Source: an uncultured Pelagibacteraceae bacterium (GTDB taxonomy: Bacteria; Pseudomonadota; Alphaproteobacteria; Pelagibacterales; Pelagibacteraceae). From it: a DNA stretch of 64,000 nucleotides. Location of the stretch: assembly GCA_902634775.1 (NCBI GenBank), contig CACPLG010000003.1:1-64000 (forward strand). Direction: 5' to 3'. Shown here one piece after another: positions 1 to 9,215 of this stretch. The notes under the pieces are model-generated. The model was not told the DNA's origin, did not search any database, and was given only the letters and a program-made list of their open reading frames with translations. The stretch's first letter is position 1, and each line of letters starts with the position of its first letter. The position numbers and the translations under genes were made by a program.

Positions 1-670
1 TTTTATCGTTTATTTTTATTTTGACAAAATAGTCGACATATTTCTCTGTTTTTTGATTTAAACCAAACCCTTCAGAGCCAAATAATAAAACATTATTACC
101 TTTCCAGCTTATGTCAGCGAAATCCTCTTTTGATTTGTTATCAAAAGCATATACCCAAAAATTTTTCTCTCGCAAAAATTTTAAAGTTGAATTTATGTTA
201 GAAACTTTAAAGATATTTAGGTGTTCAATTGCACCGCTGCTAGCTTTATACATAGTTTTACTTGTATCTGGGTATAATCTTTCTTTTACTATTAAACCGT
301 CAATTTTAAAACTTGCAGCACTTCTAATTACTGAGCCAATATTTCTTGGGTCTGTAACCTCTTGAAGACAGGCCAAGGTAATATTTTCTTTAGACATTAT
401 AAATTCTTTAAGTGTTTCCGAGACCAACGGTTCTACTTCAGCAACGTACCCTTGGTGAAGTATTTGTTCGTTTTTACAATACTTATCTAATTCTTTTTTT
501 GTTTTAAAAAAAACTTTTATATCTTTAAGTAAATTTTTATCCTGGTTCTCTCTATTAATACTTTTTTTGCTTTCTTCTGTTAAAAAGATTCTAATTACTT
601 TCCTGTTTGGATTTTTTAAAGCTTCAGTTACAGCATGTTTACCGACTATAAAAAAATTTGAATTTGTCAT
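1..670 (-). CDS. rlmB: RlmB/SpoU-family 23S rRNA 2'-O-ribose methyltransferase, partial (3' end outside window)
   Basis: Translated on the minus strand from ATG at 668-670, the protein begins MTNSNFFIVGKHAVTEAL, the usual start of TrmH/SpoU enzymes that methylate G2251-type positions of 23S rRNA. Family motifs are visible in order: the substrate-binding N-domain, then motif 1 as LQEVTDPRNIGSVIRSA, and motif 2 as NVLLFGSEGFGL near the window edge. About 223 codons are present; the C-terminal motif 3 lies beyond base 1. It is transcribed divergently from the tRNA-Tyr/tuf cluster. The family is clear; assignment to RlmB rather than a TrmH paralogue is inference. Confidence 0.85.
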   Translation of the reverse strand, partial: MTNSNFFIVGKHAVTEALKNPNRKVIRIFLTEESKKSINRENQDKNLLKDIKVFFKTKKELDKYCKNEQILHQGYVAEVEPLVSETLKEFIMSKENITLACLQEVTDPRNIGSVIRSAASFKIDGLIVKERLYPDTSKTMYKASSGAIEHLNIFKVSNINSTLKFLREKNFWVYAFDNKSKEDFADISWKGNNVLLFGSEGFGLNQKTEKYVDYFVKIKINDK

Positions 671-722
671 ATTTATCGCAATTTTACTTAATATTTTTAG
701 TATTTTCTTATTATTTCATATA

Positions 723-750
723 TTGCAATTGTTTTATAAAAATATATAAA
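723..750 (+). promoter_or_regulatory. Candidate sigma70-type promoter for the tRNA-Tyr/tRNA-Gly/tuf cluster
   Basis: TTGCAA (723-728) and TATAAA (745-750) are separated by 16 bases in the 134-base gap between divergent rlmB and tRNA-Tyr. It is the only obvious promoter-like pair ahead of the tRNA-tuf cluster. In AT-rich DNA such matches arise easily by chance, so this is a plausible but unproven call. Confidence 0.45.
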
Positions 751-804
751 ACCCCTGTTGTTTAAAGGTTTTTTGAACAAGGGGACGCTTTCCCCTATGA
801 TTTA

Positions 805-890
<86 letters not shown>

Positions 891-929
891 TTCAAATAAT
901 TTAAACAATTGGAGTGTTAACTTGGTTTT

Positions 930-1003
930 GCGGGTGTAGTTCAATGGTAGAACGCTAGCCTTCCAAGCTGGATGTAAGGGTTCGATTCCCTTTACCCGCT
1001 CCA
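930..1003 (+). tRNA. tRNA-Gly (TCC)
   Basis: A 74-nt cloverleaf with encoded CCA. The acceptor GCGGGTG (930-936) pairs with TACCCGC before T and CCA. Anticodon TCC lies at 962-964 and the T-arm reads GGGTTCGATTCCC. It sits 39 bases after tRNA-Tyr and 37 bases before tuf, so the three are likely on one transcript that needs tRNA processing to release the tuf mRNA. Confidence 0.97.
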
Positions 1004-1040
1004 AATTATTAAAATAAAAAAGAAAAGTAAGGAAAAGATA

Positions 1041-2231
1041 ATGTCGAAAGAAAAATTTAATAGGAGTAAACCACATTGTAACATAGGTACAATTGGACAC
1101 GTAGACCACGGTAAAACAACTTTAACTGCGGCTATAACAAAAGTTTTATCAGAAAAAGGCGGAGCTAAGTTCACAGCTTACGATCAGATTGATAAAGCCC
1201 CTGAAGAAAAAGAGAGAGGTATTACAATTTCAACTGCTCACGTTGAATACGAAACTGAAAAAAGACACTACGCCCACGTAGACTGCCCAGGTCACGCTGA
1301 CTATGTAAAAAATATGATAACTGGTGCAGCGCAAATGGATGGAGCAATTTTAGTTGTTAACGCTGCTGATGGACCAATGCCACAAACAAAAGAACACATT
1401 CTTTTAGCAAGGCAAGTTGGCGTTCCTGCAATTGTCGTATTCTTAAATAAAGTTGATCAAGTGGATGATAAAGAAATGATAGACTTAGTTGAAGAGGAAA
1501 TTAAAGAATTACTAACATCATATAAATTTCCAGGAGATAAAACTCCAATTATTAAAGGCTCTGCACTAGCAGCTGTTGAAGGTAAAGATGATGCTATTGG
1601 AAAAAATGCAATTATGGAACTAATGAAAGCTGTAGATGATTTTATTCCTCAACCTGACAGACCAAAAGACAAACCTTTTTTAATGCCGGTTGAAGATGTA
1701 TTCTCAATTTCTGGAAGAGGTACAGTTGTAACAGGAAGAGTTGAACAAGGTGTTGTAAAAACTGGTGAGGAAATTGAAATAGTAGGTATCAGAGATACAA
1801 AAAAATCTGTCTGTACTGGTGTTGAAATGTTCAGAAAAATTCTTGATACTGGAGAAGCTGGAGATAATATTGGTGCTCTTTTAAGAGGTGTTGAAAGAAC
1901 AGATGTAGAAAGAGGTCAGGTATTGTGTAAACCAGGATCTGTAACTCCTCATACAAAATTTGAAGCTCAGGCCTATGTTTTAAAAAAAGAAGAGGGTGGT
2001 AGACATACTCCTTTCTTCACAAAATATAGACCTCAGTTTTATTTTAGAACTACCGACGTTACTGGTGAAGTAGAATTGCCTTCGGGTACTGAAATGGTAA
2101 TGCCAGGTGATGACGCCAAGTTTACAGTTAAATTGATTACACCAATTGCTATGAGTGAAAAATTAAATTTTGCTATTAGAGAGGGTGGAAGAACTGTAGG
2201 TGCAGGAGTAGTTACGAAAATTATAGAGTAA
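1041..2231 (+). CDS. tuf: Elongation factor Tu
   Basis: A 396-aa GTPase that delivers aminoacyl-tRNA to the ribosome. The P-loop GHVDHGKTT is at residues 19-27, RGITIST is the switch I region, DCPGH is around 81-85 and NKVD near 136-139. Domains 2 and 3 follow at full length. The SD-like AAGGAAAA lies just upstream of the ATG. It is flanked by tRNA-Gly and tRNA-Trp. The str operon in this window (rpsL-rpsG-fusA) carries no second tuf, so this is probably the only copy unless another lies elsewhere. Confidence 0.99.
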   Translation: MSKEKFNRSKPHCNIGTIGHVDHGKTTLTAAITKVLSEKGGAKFTAYDQIDKAPEEKERGITISTAHVEYETEKRHYAHVDCPGHADYVKNMITGAAQMDGAILVVNAADGPMPQTKEHILLARQVGVPAIVVFLNKVDQVDDKEMIDLVEEEIKELLTSYKFPGDKTPIIKGSALAAVEGKDDAIGKNAIMELMKAVDDFIPQPDRPKDKPFLMPVEDVFSISGRGTVVTGRVEQGVVKTGEEIEIVGIRDTKKSVCTGVEMFRKILDTGEAGDNIGALLRGVERTDVERGQVLCKPGSVTPHTKFEAQAYVLKKEEGGRHTPFFTKYRPQFYFRTTDVTGEVELPSGTEMVMPGDDAKFTVKLITPIAMSEKLNFAIREGGRTVGAGVVTKIIE

Positions 2232-2239
2232 ACTCCTTT

Positions 2240-2315
2240 AGGAGTGTAGCTCAATTGGTAGAGCGCCGGTCTCCAAAACCGGAGGTTGGGGGTTCGATTC
2301 CCTCCGCTCCTGCCA
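2240..2315 (+). tRNA. tRNA-Trp (CCA)
   Basis: A 76-nt cloverleaf with encoded 3' CCA. Acceptor AGGAGTG (2240-2246) pairs with CGCTCCT (2305-2311), including one G-U. Anticodon CCA is at 2273-2275. It begins 8 bases after the tuf stop and ends 18 bases before secE. The tRNA-Trp/secE/nusG order is typical of many bacteria. Confidence 0.97.
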
Positions 2316-2333
2316 AAATAATGGAGAATGAAA

Positions 2334-2525
2334 ATGAAAAACCCATTAAAATTTTTTCAAGAAGTGAAACAAGAAGCTTTTAAAGTTACTTGGCCAACAG
2401 GAAAAGAAACTGTTCAAGGAACTATTATGGTAGCAATAATGGCTATAATAGCTTCATTGTTTTTTTTATTAATTGATCAATTTTATAAATTTTTTTTAGA
2501 TATCATTCTTAACATAGGAATTTAA
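2334..2525 (+). CDS. secE: Preprotein translocase subunit SecE
   Basis: Short single-span SecE of about 63 aa. The N-terminus NPLKFFQEVKQEAFKVTWPT is the conserved amphipathic helix with the K.TWP motif, followed by one membrane helix (IMVAIMAIIASLFFLLI). It forms the SecYEG channel with SecY, encoded further along. Two ATGs are possible, 2328 and 2334. GGAG at 2323-2326 is only 1 base from the first but 7 bases from the second, so I prefer 2334. Confidence 0.95.
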   Translation: MKNPLKFFQEVKQEAFKVTWPTGKETVQGTIMVAIMAIIASLFFLLIDQFYKFFLDIILNIGI

Positions 2526-3055
2526 TGAAAAATTGGTACATAGTTCAATCACATTCAAGCTTTGAGAATAAAGTAGCCCAATTAATTAAAGAGGAGGCTG
2601 ATAAAGCCAAAATATCTGATAAATTTGAGGAAATTGTAGTACCAACGCATGATGTTACTGAGGTTAAACGTGGTAAAAGAGTTCAAAGAAAAAAGAAGTA
2701 TTTTCCTGGATATGTGCTAATTAAGAGCGAAATGGACAATAATATTTATCATATGATCAAAGGGATAAAAAAAGTTAGTGGATTTTTAGGAAGCAAGGGT
2801 ATTCCTGTTCCAGTATCTGATAAGGAAATAGAAAAAATTTTAGGTCAAATAAAAGATGGTGTTGCACAATCAAAATCAACAATAGATTATTCAGTTGGGG
2901 AAAAAGTTCAAGTTATAGATGGTCCTTTCGCCTCTTTCTCTGGAATGATAGAAGATATTGATGAGGATAAATCAAGAGTAAAAGTCTCAGTGTCTATTTT
3001 TGGAAGACCAACCCCGGTAGATTTAGAATTTAATCAGATTGAAAAGGTAAGCTAA
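2525..3055 (+). CDS. nusG: Transcription termination/antitermination protein NusG
   Basis: A 176-aa NusG with the NGN domain from residue 1 ([29 protein letters not shown]) and a C-terminal KOW domain ([17 protein letters not shown]). It binds the RNA polymerase clamp and couples it to Rho or to ribosomal S10. The ATG shares one base with the secE stop, so the two are translationally linked. Length is normal for the family. Confidence 0.98.
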   Translation: MKNWYIVQSHSSFENKVAQLIKEEADKAKISDKFEEIVVPTHDVTEVKRGKRVQRKKKYFPGYVLIKSEMDNNIYHMIKGIKKVSGFLGSKGIPVPVSDKEIEKILGQIKDGVAQSKSTIDYSVGEKVQVIDGPFASFSGMIEDIDEDKSRVKVSVSIFGRPTPVDLEFNQIEKVS

Positions 3056-3483
3056 TGGCAAAAAAAGAAATAAGCGGATATGTAAAGTTACAAATTAATG
3101 GAGGTCAAGCTAATCCTGCTCCACCTGTTGGACCAGCTTTAGGTCAAAGAGGCATTAACATTATGGAATTTTGTAAAGCTTTTAATGAAAAAACAAAAAA
3201 CTTTATGGGCAAACCAGTTCCAGTAGTAATAACAGTTTATAAAGACAAAAAATTTGATTTTATTATAAAGTCACCACCAGCATCACACTTTATCAAGGAA
3301 GCTGCAAAATTAAAAAGTGGTTCTCAAGAACCCGGAAGAAACATAGTTGCTTCAATTACAAAAAAACAAGCAGAGGAAATAGCAAAAAAAAAAATGGTTG
3401 ATTTAAATGCTCATGACTTAGAGGAAGCTGTAAAAATTATAGCTGGATCTGCTAGATCAATGGGTATTGAGGTTAAAGATTAA
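3055..3483 (+). CDS. rplK: 50S ribosomal protein L11
   Basis: A 142-aa L11. The N-terminal factor-interacting domain carries the proline-rich [19 protein letters not shown] signature (about residues 22-40), and the C-terminal rRNA-binding domain ends in the conserved ARSMGIEV. It overlaps nusG by one base. The Lys-Lys-Lys stretch near residue 112 is encoded inside a run of 11 adenines (3384-3394). Confidence 0.98.
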   Translation: MAKKEISGYVKLQINGGQANPAPPVGPALGQRGINIMEFCKAFNEKTKNFMGKPVPVVITVYKDKKFDFIIKSPPASHFIKEAAKLKSGSQEPGRNIVASITKKQAEEIAKKKMVDLNAHDLEEAVKIIAGSARSMGIEVKD

Positions 3484-4172
3484 TGAGTTCTAAAAGATTT
3501 AAAAAACTTCCAAAAGGTACAAATATGCTAAAAGCCGAACCTATTAATAACCTGTTATCTAAAGTAAAAGCAAACTGTACAACAAAATTTGATGAGTCCC
3601 TAGATATAAATATTTTAATTAACAACAAACAAAAAAAGAATGAGATAAATTTAAGGTCCATGGTCAATCTTCCAAGTGGAACTGGTAAAAAAGTAAAAAT
3701 CGCAGTTGTATGTGAAGAAAGTAAATCAAAAGAGGCTAAAGAGGCTGGAGCAGATCTTGTTGGTGGAGATGATTTAATAGAAAAAATAAAAAATGGAGAA
3801 ATGAATTTTGAAAAACTTATCTGTTCATCATCAATGATGATTAAATTGTCTAAATTAGGAAAAGTTTTAGGACCCAAGGGATTAATGCCTAATCCTAAAC
3901 TAGGTACAGTCACAGACAAAATTGGTGAAGCAGTTAAAAACGCAAAAGCGGGTCAGGTCGAATTAAAAAACGACAAAGATGGAAATATTGGCCTAAGTAT
4001 AGGAAAAAAATCTTTTTCTGACGAAAAACTTATCAATAATTTTAATGCAATCATTAGTTCACTTGAAAAAGAAAAATCAAACCTTACAATAAAAGGTGAT
4101 TTAATTAAATTTACTTATATTACTTCTACAATGGGTGTTTCATATAAGATTAAATTAGAAAAGAGCTTTTAA
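3483..4172 (+). CDS. rplA: 50S ribosomal protein L1
   Basis: L1 of 229 aa, the L1-stalk protein at the ribosomal E site. The conserved core LGPKGLMPNPKLGTVT is present at about residues 127-142. Its start overlaps the rplK stop by one base. In E. coli L1 represses its own operon by binding the rplK leader; here nusG overlaps rplK, so no intergenic leader exists for that site. Confidence 0.97.
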   Translation: MSSKRFKKLPKGTNMLKAEPINNLLSKVKANCTTKFDESLDINILINNKQKKNEINLRSMVNLPSGTGKKVKIAVVCEESKSKEAKEAGADLVGGDDLIEKIKNGEMNFEKLICSSSMMIKLSKLGKVLGPKGLMPNPKLGTVTDKIGEAVKNAKAGQVELKNDKDGNIGLSIGKKSFSDEKLINNFNAIISSLEKEKSNLTIKGDLIKFTYITSTMGVSYKIKLEKSF

Positions 4173-4174
4173 TT

Positions 4175-4684
4175 ATGATGAGTAAAGAAAAAAAACAGGT
4201 TTACATAAGTGAAATGTCTTCTCAATTAGACAAGGCTGAAGCAGTTATAGTAGCTCATTATCAAGGTTTGACTGTAAAACAACTTGATGATTTAAGAAAA
4301 AAAATGCGTGAACATGGAATACAATTTAAAATCACAAAAAATAGAATAACAAAACTAGCATTGAAAAAAACTAGCAGAAAAGACTTATCAAATTTATTTA
4401 CAGGTCCAACAGCTGTTGCAATGTCAGATGATGCAATTATTTCAGCAAAGATTTTAACTAATTTTTCGAAGGAGAATCAAAATCTAAAAATTCTTGGTGG
4501 AATAATGGGTAAAGACCTATTAGATGTTGCGGGTGTTAAAAATATTGCAACTTTACCGTCCTTAGATGAGGCAAGAGCAAAAATCGTTGGTATTTTAAGG
4601 TCTCCAGCACAAAAAATCGCAAGTATTTTGCTTGCACCTGGCTCAAAAATCGCTATTTTAGCGCTCGAAAAATCAAAAAAATAA
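4175..4684 (+). CDS. rplJ: 50S ribosomal protein L10
   Basis: L10 of 169 aa, the stalk base that binds L7/L12 dimers. The N-terminal rRNA-binding domain contains LRKKMREHGIQFKITKNR, and the C-terminal helix (ILLAPGSKIAILALEK) is the L12-docking region. Two adjacent ATGs (4175, 4178) open the frame; which is used cannot be decided. Only two bases separate it from rplA, so the long L10-binding leader known from E. coli cannot lie between the genes. Confidence 0.96.
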   Translation: MMSKEKKQVYISEMSSQLDKAEAVIVAHYQGLTVKQLDDLRKKMREHGIQFKITKNRITKLALKKTSRKDLSNLFTGPTAVAMSDDAIISAKILTNFSKENQNLKILGGIMGKDLLDVAGVKNIATLPSLDEARAKIVGILRSPAQKIASILLAPGSKIAILALEKSKK

Positions 4685-4701
4685 CTTAGGACATATTTGT
4701 T

Positions 4702-5079
4702 ATGGCTGACTTAAATAAAATCATTGACGAACTATCTAAATTAACTGTTGTGGAAGCAGCAGAATTATCAAAACAACTTGAAGAAAAATGGGGTGTTACA
4801 GCAGCAGCAGCAGTGGCAGCACCAGCAGTAGGAGCAGCAGCGGGGGGTGGCGCACCAGCAGAGGAGAAAAGTGAATTTACAGTAGTACTAGCTTCAGCAG
4901 GAGATAAAAAAATTAACGTTATCAAAGAAGTTAGAGCTGTTACAGCACTTGGTTTAAAAGAAGCTAAAGACTTAGTTGAGGGCGCACCAAAAGAAATTAA
5001 ATCTGGTGTAAGCAAAAAAGATGCCGAAGAGATGAAGAAAAAACTTGAGGCAGCTGGCGCTAAAGTAGAGCTTAAATAA
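4702..5079 (+). CDS. rplL: 50S ribosomal protein L7/L12
   Basis: L7/L12 of 125 aa. The N-terminal dimerisation domain (residues 1-32) is followed by an Ala/Gly-rich hinge (about 33-52) and a C-terminal factor-binding domain with [20 protein letters not shown]. The hinge is encoded by a GCA-rich stretch unusual for this AT-rich genome. A 51-base gap with a hairpin follows before rpoB. Confidence 0.98.
   Translation: MADLNKIIDELSKLTVVEAAELSKQLEEKWGVTAAAAVAAPAVGAAAGGGAPAEEKSEFTVVLASAGDKKINVIKEVRAVTALGLKEAKDLVEGAPKEIKSGVSKKDAEEMKKKLEAAGAKVELK
4799..4862 (+). repeat. GCA-rich imperfect triplet repeat in the rplL hinge
   Basis: Four tandem GCA codons begin at 4801, and more GCA codons are interspersed through 4862 with a G6 run near 4842. 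It encodes the flexible Ala/Gly/Pro hinge of L7/L12. It is locally G+C-rich compared with its surroundings and could vary in length by slippage. Confidence 0.7.
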
Positions 5080-5099
5080 AGAATTAAAAAAATTATAGG

Positions 5100-5121
5100 C
5101 TGTTTTAATTTTTTAAAGCAG
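5100..5121 (+). promoter_or_regulatory. Hairpin in the rplL-rpoB gap (possible attenuator or processing site)
   Basis: CTGTTTTAA (5100-5108) pairs with TTAAAGCAG (5113-5121) across a TTTT loop, giving nine base pairs with one G-U. No U-tract follows, so it is not a classical intrinsic terminator. The position matches the E. coli rplL-rpoB gap, where an attenuator and an RNase III site lie. Function here is inferred from position only. Confidence 0.5.
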
Positions 5122-5130
5122 TTGGAATAA

Positions 5131-8100
5131 ATGCAATTATCTTTTACTAAAAAAAAAAATATTAGAAAAAACTTTGGAAAACTAAAAGAAAGCTTATCAA
5201 TACCAAATCTAATTGAAGTTCAAAAAAATTCTTACAAAGAACTTACAGAATTTAAAGAGGATGTAGCTCCTCAATTCATAAAGGGTTTTGATAGGGTATT
5301 CAAAAGCATATTTCCAATAGAGGATCTTAACGATAAGGCAACTTTAGAATATATAAGTTATAAATTAGAGAAACCGAAGTTTGACGTTGAAGAATGTATA
5401 CAAAGAGGTCTTACTTATTCTTCAGCACTAAAATGTAATTTACGTCTAGTTGTTTATGAGATAAATCAAGAAAACAATACTAAAGATATTTTATCAGCAA
5501 AAGAGCAAGAGGTTTATATGGGTGAAGTCCCGATGATGACAAACAGTGGGACTTTTATAACTAATGGTGTACAGCGTGTTGTAGTGAACCAAATGCACAG
5601 AAGCCCTGGTGTATTTTTTGATCATGATAAAGGAAAGTCTCATGCTAGTGGAAAATTGTTATTTAATTGCAGAGTAATACCAAATAGAGGTTCATGGCTT
5701 GATTTTGAATTTGATGTAAAAGATTTGTTATATTTCAGAGTCGATCGAAAGAAAAAAATACTTGTCTCAACATTATTATTAGCTTTAGGTTTCAATAAGG
5801 GCGATGTAGTAAAGGAATTTTATGAAAAGGAATCATATTCATATGATGAAAAAGAAAAAAAATGGAGAACAAAATTTAATCCAGAAAATTATAAATCTAA
5901 AAATTTTACTGAAGAAATAATCGATTCCAAAAGTAAAAAAACGATAATTAATAAAGGTGAAAAAATAAATTTTTTAAAGGCAAAGAAATTAGCCTCAGAC
6001 GGTCTTAAAGAAATTTATGTCTCTAACCAGTATCTGTTAGGTAAATATTTAATTAAAGATGTAAAAATTGGCGAGGAAGAATTTAAAATAGGCTCAGAAC
6101 TTAATGAAACAATAATAGAAAAGTTTGTAGAAGCTAAAATATTTTCTTTAGAGCTGGCATACACAAACACAATTAATAAAGGACCTTATCTTTTGCAAAC
6201 ATTGTTTAATGATAAAAATAACTCAAAAAATGATGCAATTAATGAAATTTATAAAGTTTTAAGACCTGGAGAACCGCCAACAATTGAAATTGCAACTCAA
6301 ATATTTAACAATCTTTTTTTCAGTTCAGATAGATATGATCTTTCAGATGTTGGTAGAGTAAAATTAAATTCAAGATTAAATTTAGATTGTTCAGATAAGA
6401 TTACAATCTTGAGAACTGACGACGTAATAGCAATTATAAAAAAGATGCTTGATTTAAGAGATGGGAAAGATGAAGTTGATGATATTGATCACCTAGGAAA
6501 TAGAAGAGTTAGATCAGTTGGAGAATTGGTAGAAAACCAAGCGAGAATAGGTGTTTACAGAATGGAAAGAGCAATAAAAGAGAAAATGACGACACTAGAT
6601 ATCGAGTCCGCAATGCCCCAAGACCTAATTAACGCTAAACCATTAACAATCTCTTTAAAAGACTTTTTTGCAACATCACAATTATCTCAATTTATGGATC
6701 AAACAAATCCTTTATCCGAAATCACTCATAAAAGAAGAGTATCAGCATTAGGCCCCGGTGGTCTTACAAGAGAAAGAGCGGGTTTTGAAGTAAGAGACGT
6801 TCATCCAACTCATTATGGAAGAATTTGCCCAATAGAAACGCCCGAAGGCCCCAACATTGGATTAATAAATAGCTTATCTACTTATTCAAAAATTAATAAA
6901 TATGGTTTTATAGAGTCACCTTATAGAAAAGTTGTTAATGGGGTTGTTCAGGAAAAAATAGAATATTTATCAGCAATGGAGGAAACAAAGTTCACTATTG
7001 CACAAGCTAATTCAAAAGTTGATAAGAGTGGAAAATTTACTGAAGATTTACTTTCAAGCAGACAAAATTTAAACTTTATTTTGTCTAAACCTGAGAATAT
7101 TGATTATATTGACGTTTCACCAAAACAATTAGTATCTGTTGCTGCTTCTTTAATACCATTTCTAGAAAATGATGATGCAAATAGAGCTCTTATGGGATCT
7201 AATATGATGAGACAAGCGGTACCACTTTTAAAACCAGAGTCTCCTTTAGTTGGTACAGGTATAGAAAGTGATGTCGCATTAGACTCAGGGGTAACTATTG
7301 TAGCTAAAAGAGACGGAATAGTTGATAAAATTGATGGAAAAAGAATTGTAATCAAAGCAACAAGTGAAACTGATTTTTCAAAATCAGGTGTTGATATTTA
7401 TAATTTACAAAAATTTAAAAGATCAAATCAAAATACTTGTATAAATCAGAAACCTTTGGTCAGAGTAGGTGATAAAGTAAAGCGTGGAGATATTATCGCT
7501 GATGGACCTTCAACTAAAATTGGTGAGTTGGCTCTTGGAAAAAATGTTACAGTCGCTTTTATGCCATGGCAAGGATACAATTTTGAGGACTCAATTTTAA
7601 TCTCAGAGAGATGCGTAACAGACGACGTATTTACTTCAGTACATATCGAAGAATACGAAGTTATGGCTAGAGATACAAAGCTTGGTGAAGAGGATATCAC
7701 AAGAGATATACCTAATGTTAATGAAGAAGCTTTAAAAAATTTAGATGAGTCTGGAATTGTTTATATTGGTGCAGAAGTAAAACCAGGAGATATACTTGTA
7801 GGAAAAGTTACACCTAAAGGGGATACGGCATCTGGGCCTGAAGAAAAATTATTGAGATCAATTTTTGGTGAAAAAGCTATCGATGTTACAGATACTTCTT
7901 TAAAAATGCCAAGTGGTAGTGGAGGCATAATAGTTGACGTAAGAGTTTTTAATAGACATGGAATAGAAAAAGATGAAAGATCAATTACAATTGAAAGAGC
8001 GGAAATAGATTTAGTTCAACAAGATAAGTTAGTTGAAGAAGAAATTCTTGAGAGAAGTATAAAACAAAGGGCAGCTCAAATTTTATCAGGGACACAACTA

Positions 8101-9213
8101 TCAAAAAAAATTAAGAATTTAAATCAGGGAGATACATTAGATCAGAATAATATAAATGAAGTTCCAATAGCAGAGATATTTAAAATGAACGTTAAAGATT
8201 CGAGTAAAAATGAAATATTAGAAAAATTGAGAGAACAGTATCAAAATGCAAGCCAGGATATTAAAGAAAGATTTGAGGATAAAGTTCTTAAAATTAGACA
8301 AGGTGATGATTTATTACCAAGTGTTATGAAGATGGTAAAAGTTTTTGTGGCAATTAAAAGAAGATTGAGACCTGGAGATAAAATGTCCGGAAGGCATGGC
8401 AACAAAGGGGTAGTAAGTAAAATTGTTCCTGTTGAAGATATGCCTTATAGAGAGAATGGAAAACCTGTCGATATTGTTTTAAATCCTTTAGGTGTACCGA
8501 GCAGGATGAATGTCGGTCAAATTTTAGAAACACATCTAGGTTGGGCTTGTACAGAACTGGGAGACAAGTTGAAGAATTTAATTAATGAAAATCAAAAAAA
8601 ATTAGAGATGTCTCAAAAAATAAAAGAGTTTCTTAAATCTGTTTATGGAAAAGAAATTTTAGAAAATTCAATCGAAAAATTAACTAAAAATGAATTCTCT
8701 GATTTATGTGAAAACTTAATGAGCGGTGTTCCTATTTCTACACCTGTTTTTGATGGAGCTAAAGAAAAAGATGTAACCGAAATGCTTGATTTAGCTAAAC
8801 TACCTAAGACTGGTCAAACTCCTTTATGGGATGGAAGAACTGGGGAAAAATTCGATCGTGATGTAACGGTTGGTACTATATATATGTTAAAGTTACATCA
8901 CCTAGTAGAAGATAAAATTCATGCAAGATCTACTGGTCCATACAGTTTGGTAACTCAACAACCACTGGGAGGAAAAGCGCAATTAGGTGGTCAAAGATTT
9001 GGTGAAATGGAAGTTTGGGCATTAGAAGCATACGGTGCTTCTTACACTCTTCAAGAAATTCTTACAGTAAAATCTGATGACGTTGCTGGAAGAGTTAAAG
9101 TATATGAAACCATTGTAAAAGGTGAAGAAAATTTTGAGTCAGGAATACCCGAGTCATTTAACGTATTGGTTAAAGAGATTAAATCTTTAGCATTAAATGT
9201 TGAGCTAAATTAA
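5131..9213 (+). CDS. rpoB: DNA-directed RNA polymerase subunit beta
   Basis: Complete beta subunit of 1360 aa, normal for proteobacteria. The rifampicin region is seen as [20 protein letters not shown], followed by [13 protein letters not shown] residues. The switch and active-site region has [12 protein letters not shown] near residues 1080-1092, and the C-terminus has [20 protein letters not shown]. Codons 7-10 lie in a run of 11 adenines (5149-5159). The ATG is ten bases after the gap hairpin. It forms the catalytic core with RpoC, encoded two bases downstream. Confidence 0.99.
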   Translation: MQLSFTKKKNIRKNFGKLKESLSIPNLIEVQKNSYKELTEFKEDVAPQFIKGFDRVFKSIFPIEDLNDKATLEYISYKLEKPKFDVEECIQRGLTYSSALKCNLRLVVYEINQENNTKDILSAKEQEVYMGEVPMMTNSGTFITNGVQRVVVNQMHRSPGVFFDHDKGKSHASGKLLFNCRVIPNRGSWLDFEFDVKDLLYFRVDRKKKILVSTLLLALGFNKGDVVKEFYEKESYSYDEKEKKWRTKFNPENYKSKNFTEEIIDSKSKKTIINKGEKINFLKAKKLASDGLKEIYVSNQYLLGKYLIKDVKIGEEEFKIGSELNETIIEKFVEAKIFSLELAYTNTINKGPYLLQTLFNDKNNSKNDAINEIYKVLRPGEPPTIEIATQIFNNLFFSSDRYDLSDVGRVKLNSRLNLDCSDKITILRTDDVIAIIKKMLDLRDGKDEVDDIDHLGNRRVRSVGELVENQARIGVYRMERAIKEKMTTLDIESAMPQDLINAKPLTISLKDFFATSQLSQFMDQTNPLSEITHKRRVSALGPGGLTRERAGFEVRDVHPTHYGRICPIETPEGPNIGLINSLSTYSKINKYGFIESPYRKVVNGVVQEKIEYLSAMEETKFTIAQANSKVDKSGKFTEDLLSSRQNLNFILSKPENIDYIDVSPKQLVSVAASLIPFLENDDANRALMGSNMMRQAVPLLKPESPLVGTGIESDVALDSGVTIVAKRDGIVDKIDGKRIVIKATSETDFSKSGVDIYNLQKFKRSNQNTCINQKPLVRVGDKVKRGDIIADGPSTKIGELALGKNVTVAFMPWQGYNFEDSILISERCVTDDVFTSVHIEEYEVMARDTKLGEEDITRDIPNVNEEALKNLDESGIVYIGAEVKPGDILVGKVTPKGDTASGPEEKLLRSIFGEKAIDVTDTSLKMPSGSGGIIVDVRVFNRHGIEKDERSITIERAEIDLVQQDKLVEEEILERSIKQRAAQILSGTQLSKKIKNLNQGDTLDQNNINEVPIAEIFKMNVKDSSKNEILEKLREQYQNASQDIKERFEDKVLKIRQGDDLLPSVMKMVKVFVAIKRRLRPGDKMSGRHGNKGVVSKIVPVEDMPYRENGKPVDIVLNPLGVPSRMNVGQILETHLGWACTELGDKLKNLINENQKKLEMSQKIKEFLKSVYGKEILENSIEKLTKNEFSDLCENLMSGVPISTPVFDGAKEKDVTEMLDLAKLPKTGQTPLWDGRTGEKFDRDVTVGTIYMLKLHHLVEDKIHARSTGPYSLVTQQPLGGKAQLGGQRFGEMEVWALEAYGASYTLQEILTVKSDDVAGRVKVYETIVKGEENFESGIPESFNVLVKEIKSLALNVELN

Positions 9214-9215
9214 TT

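Noticed and set aside
3473..3919. 148-codon minus-strand frame opposite rplA
   Set aside because: Composition follows the opposite strand of a strongly conserved ribosomal gene; no start signal or known domain.
5100..5130. Intrinsic terminator between rplL and rpoB
   Set aside because: The hairpin has an AT-rich stem and no U-tract after it, so termination is unlikely; kept only as a possible attenuator or processing site.
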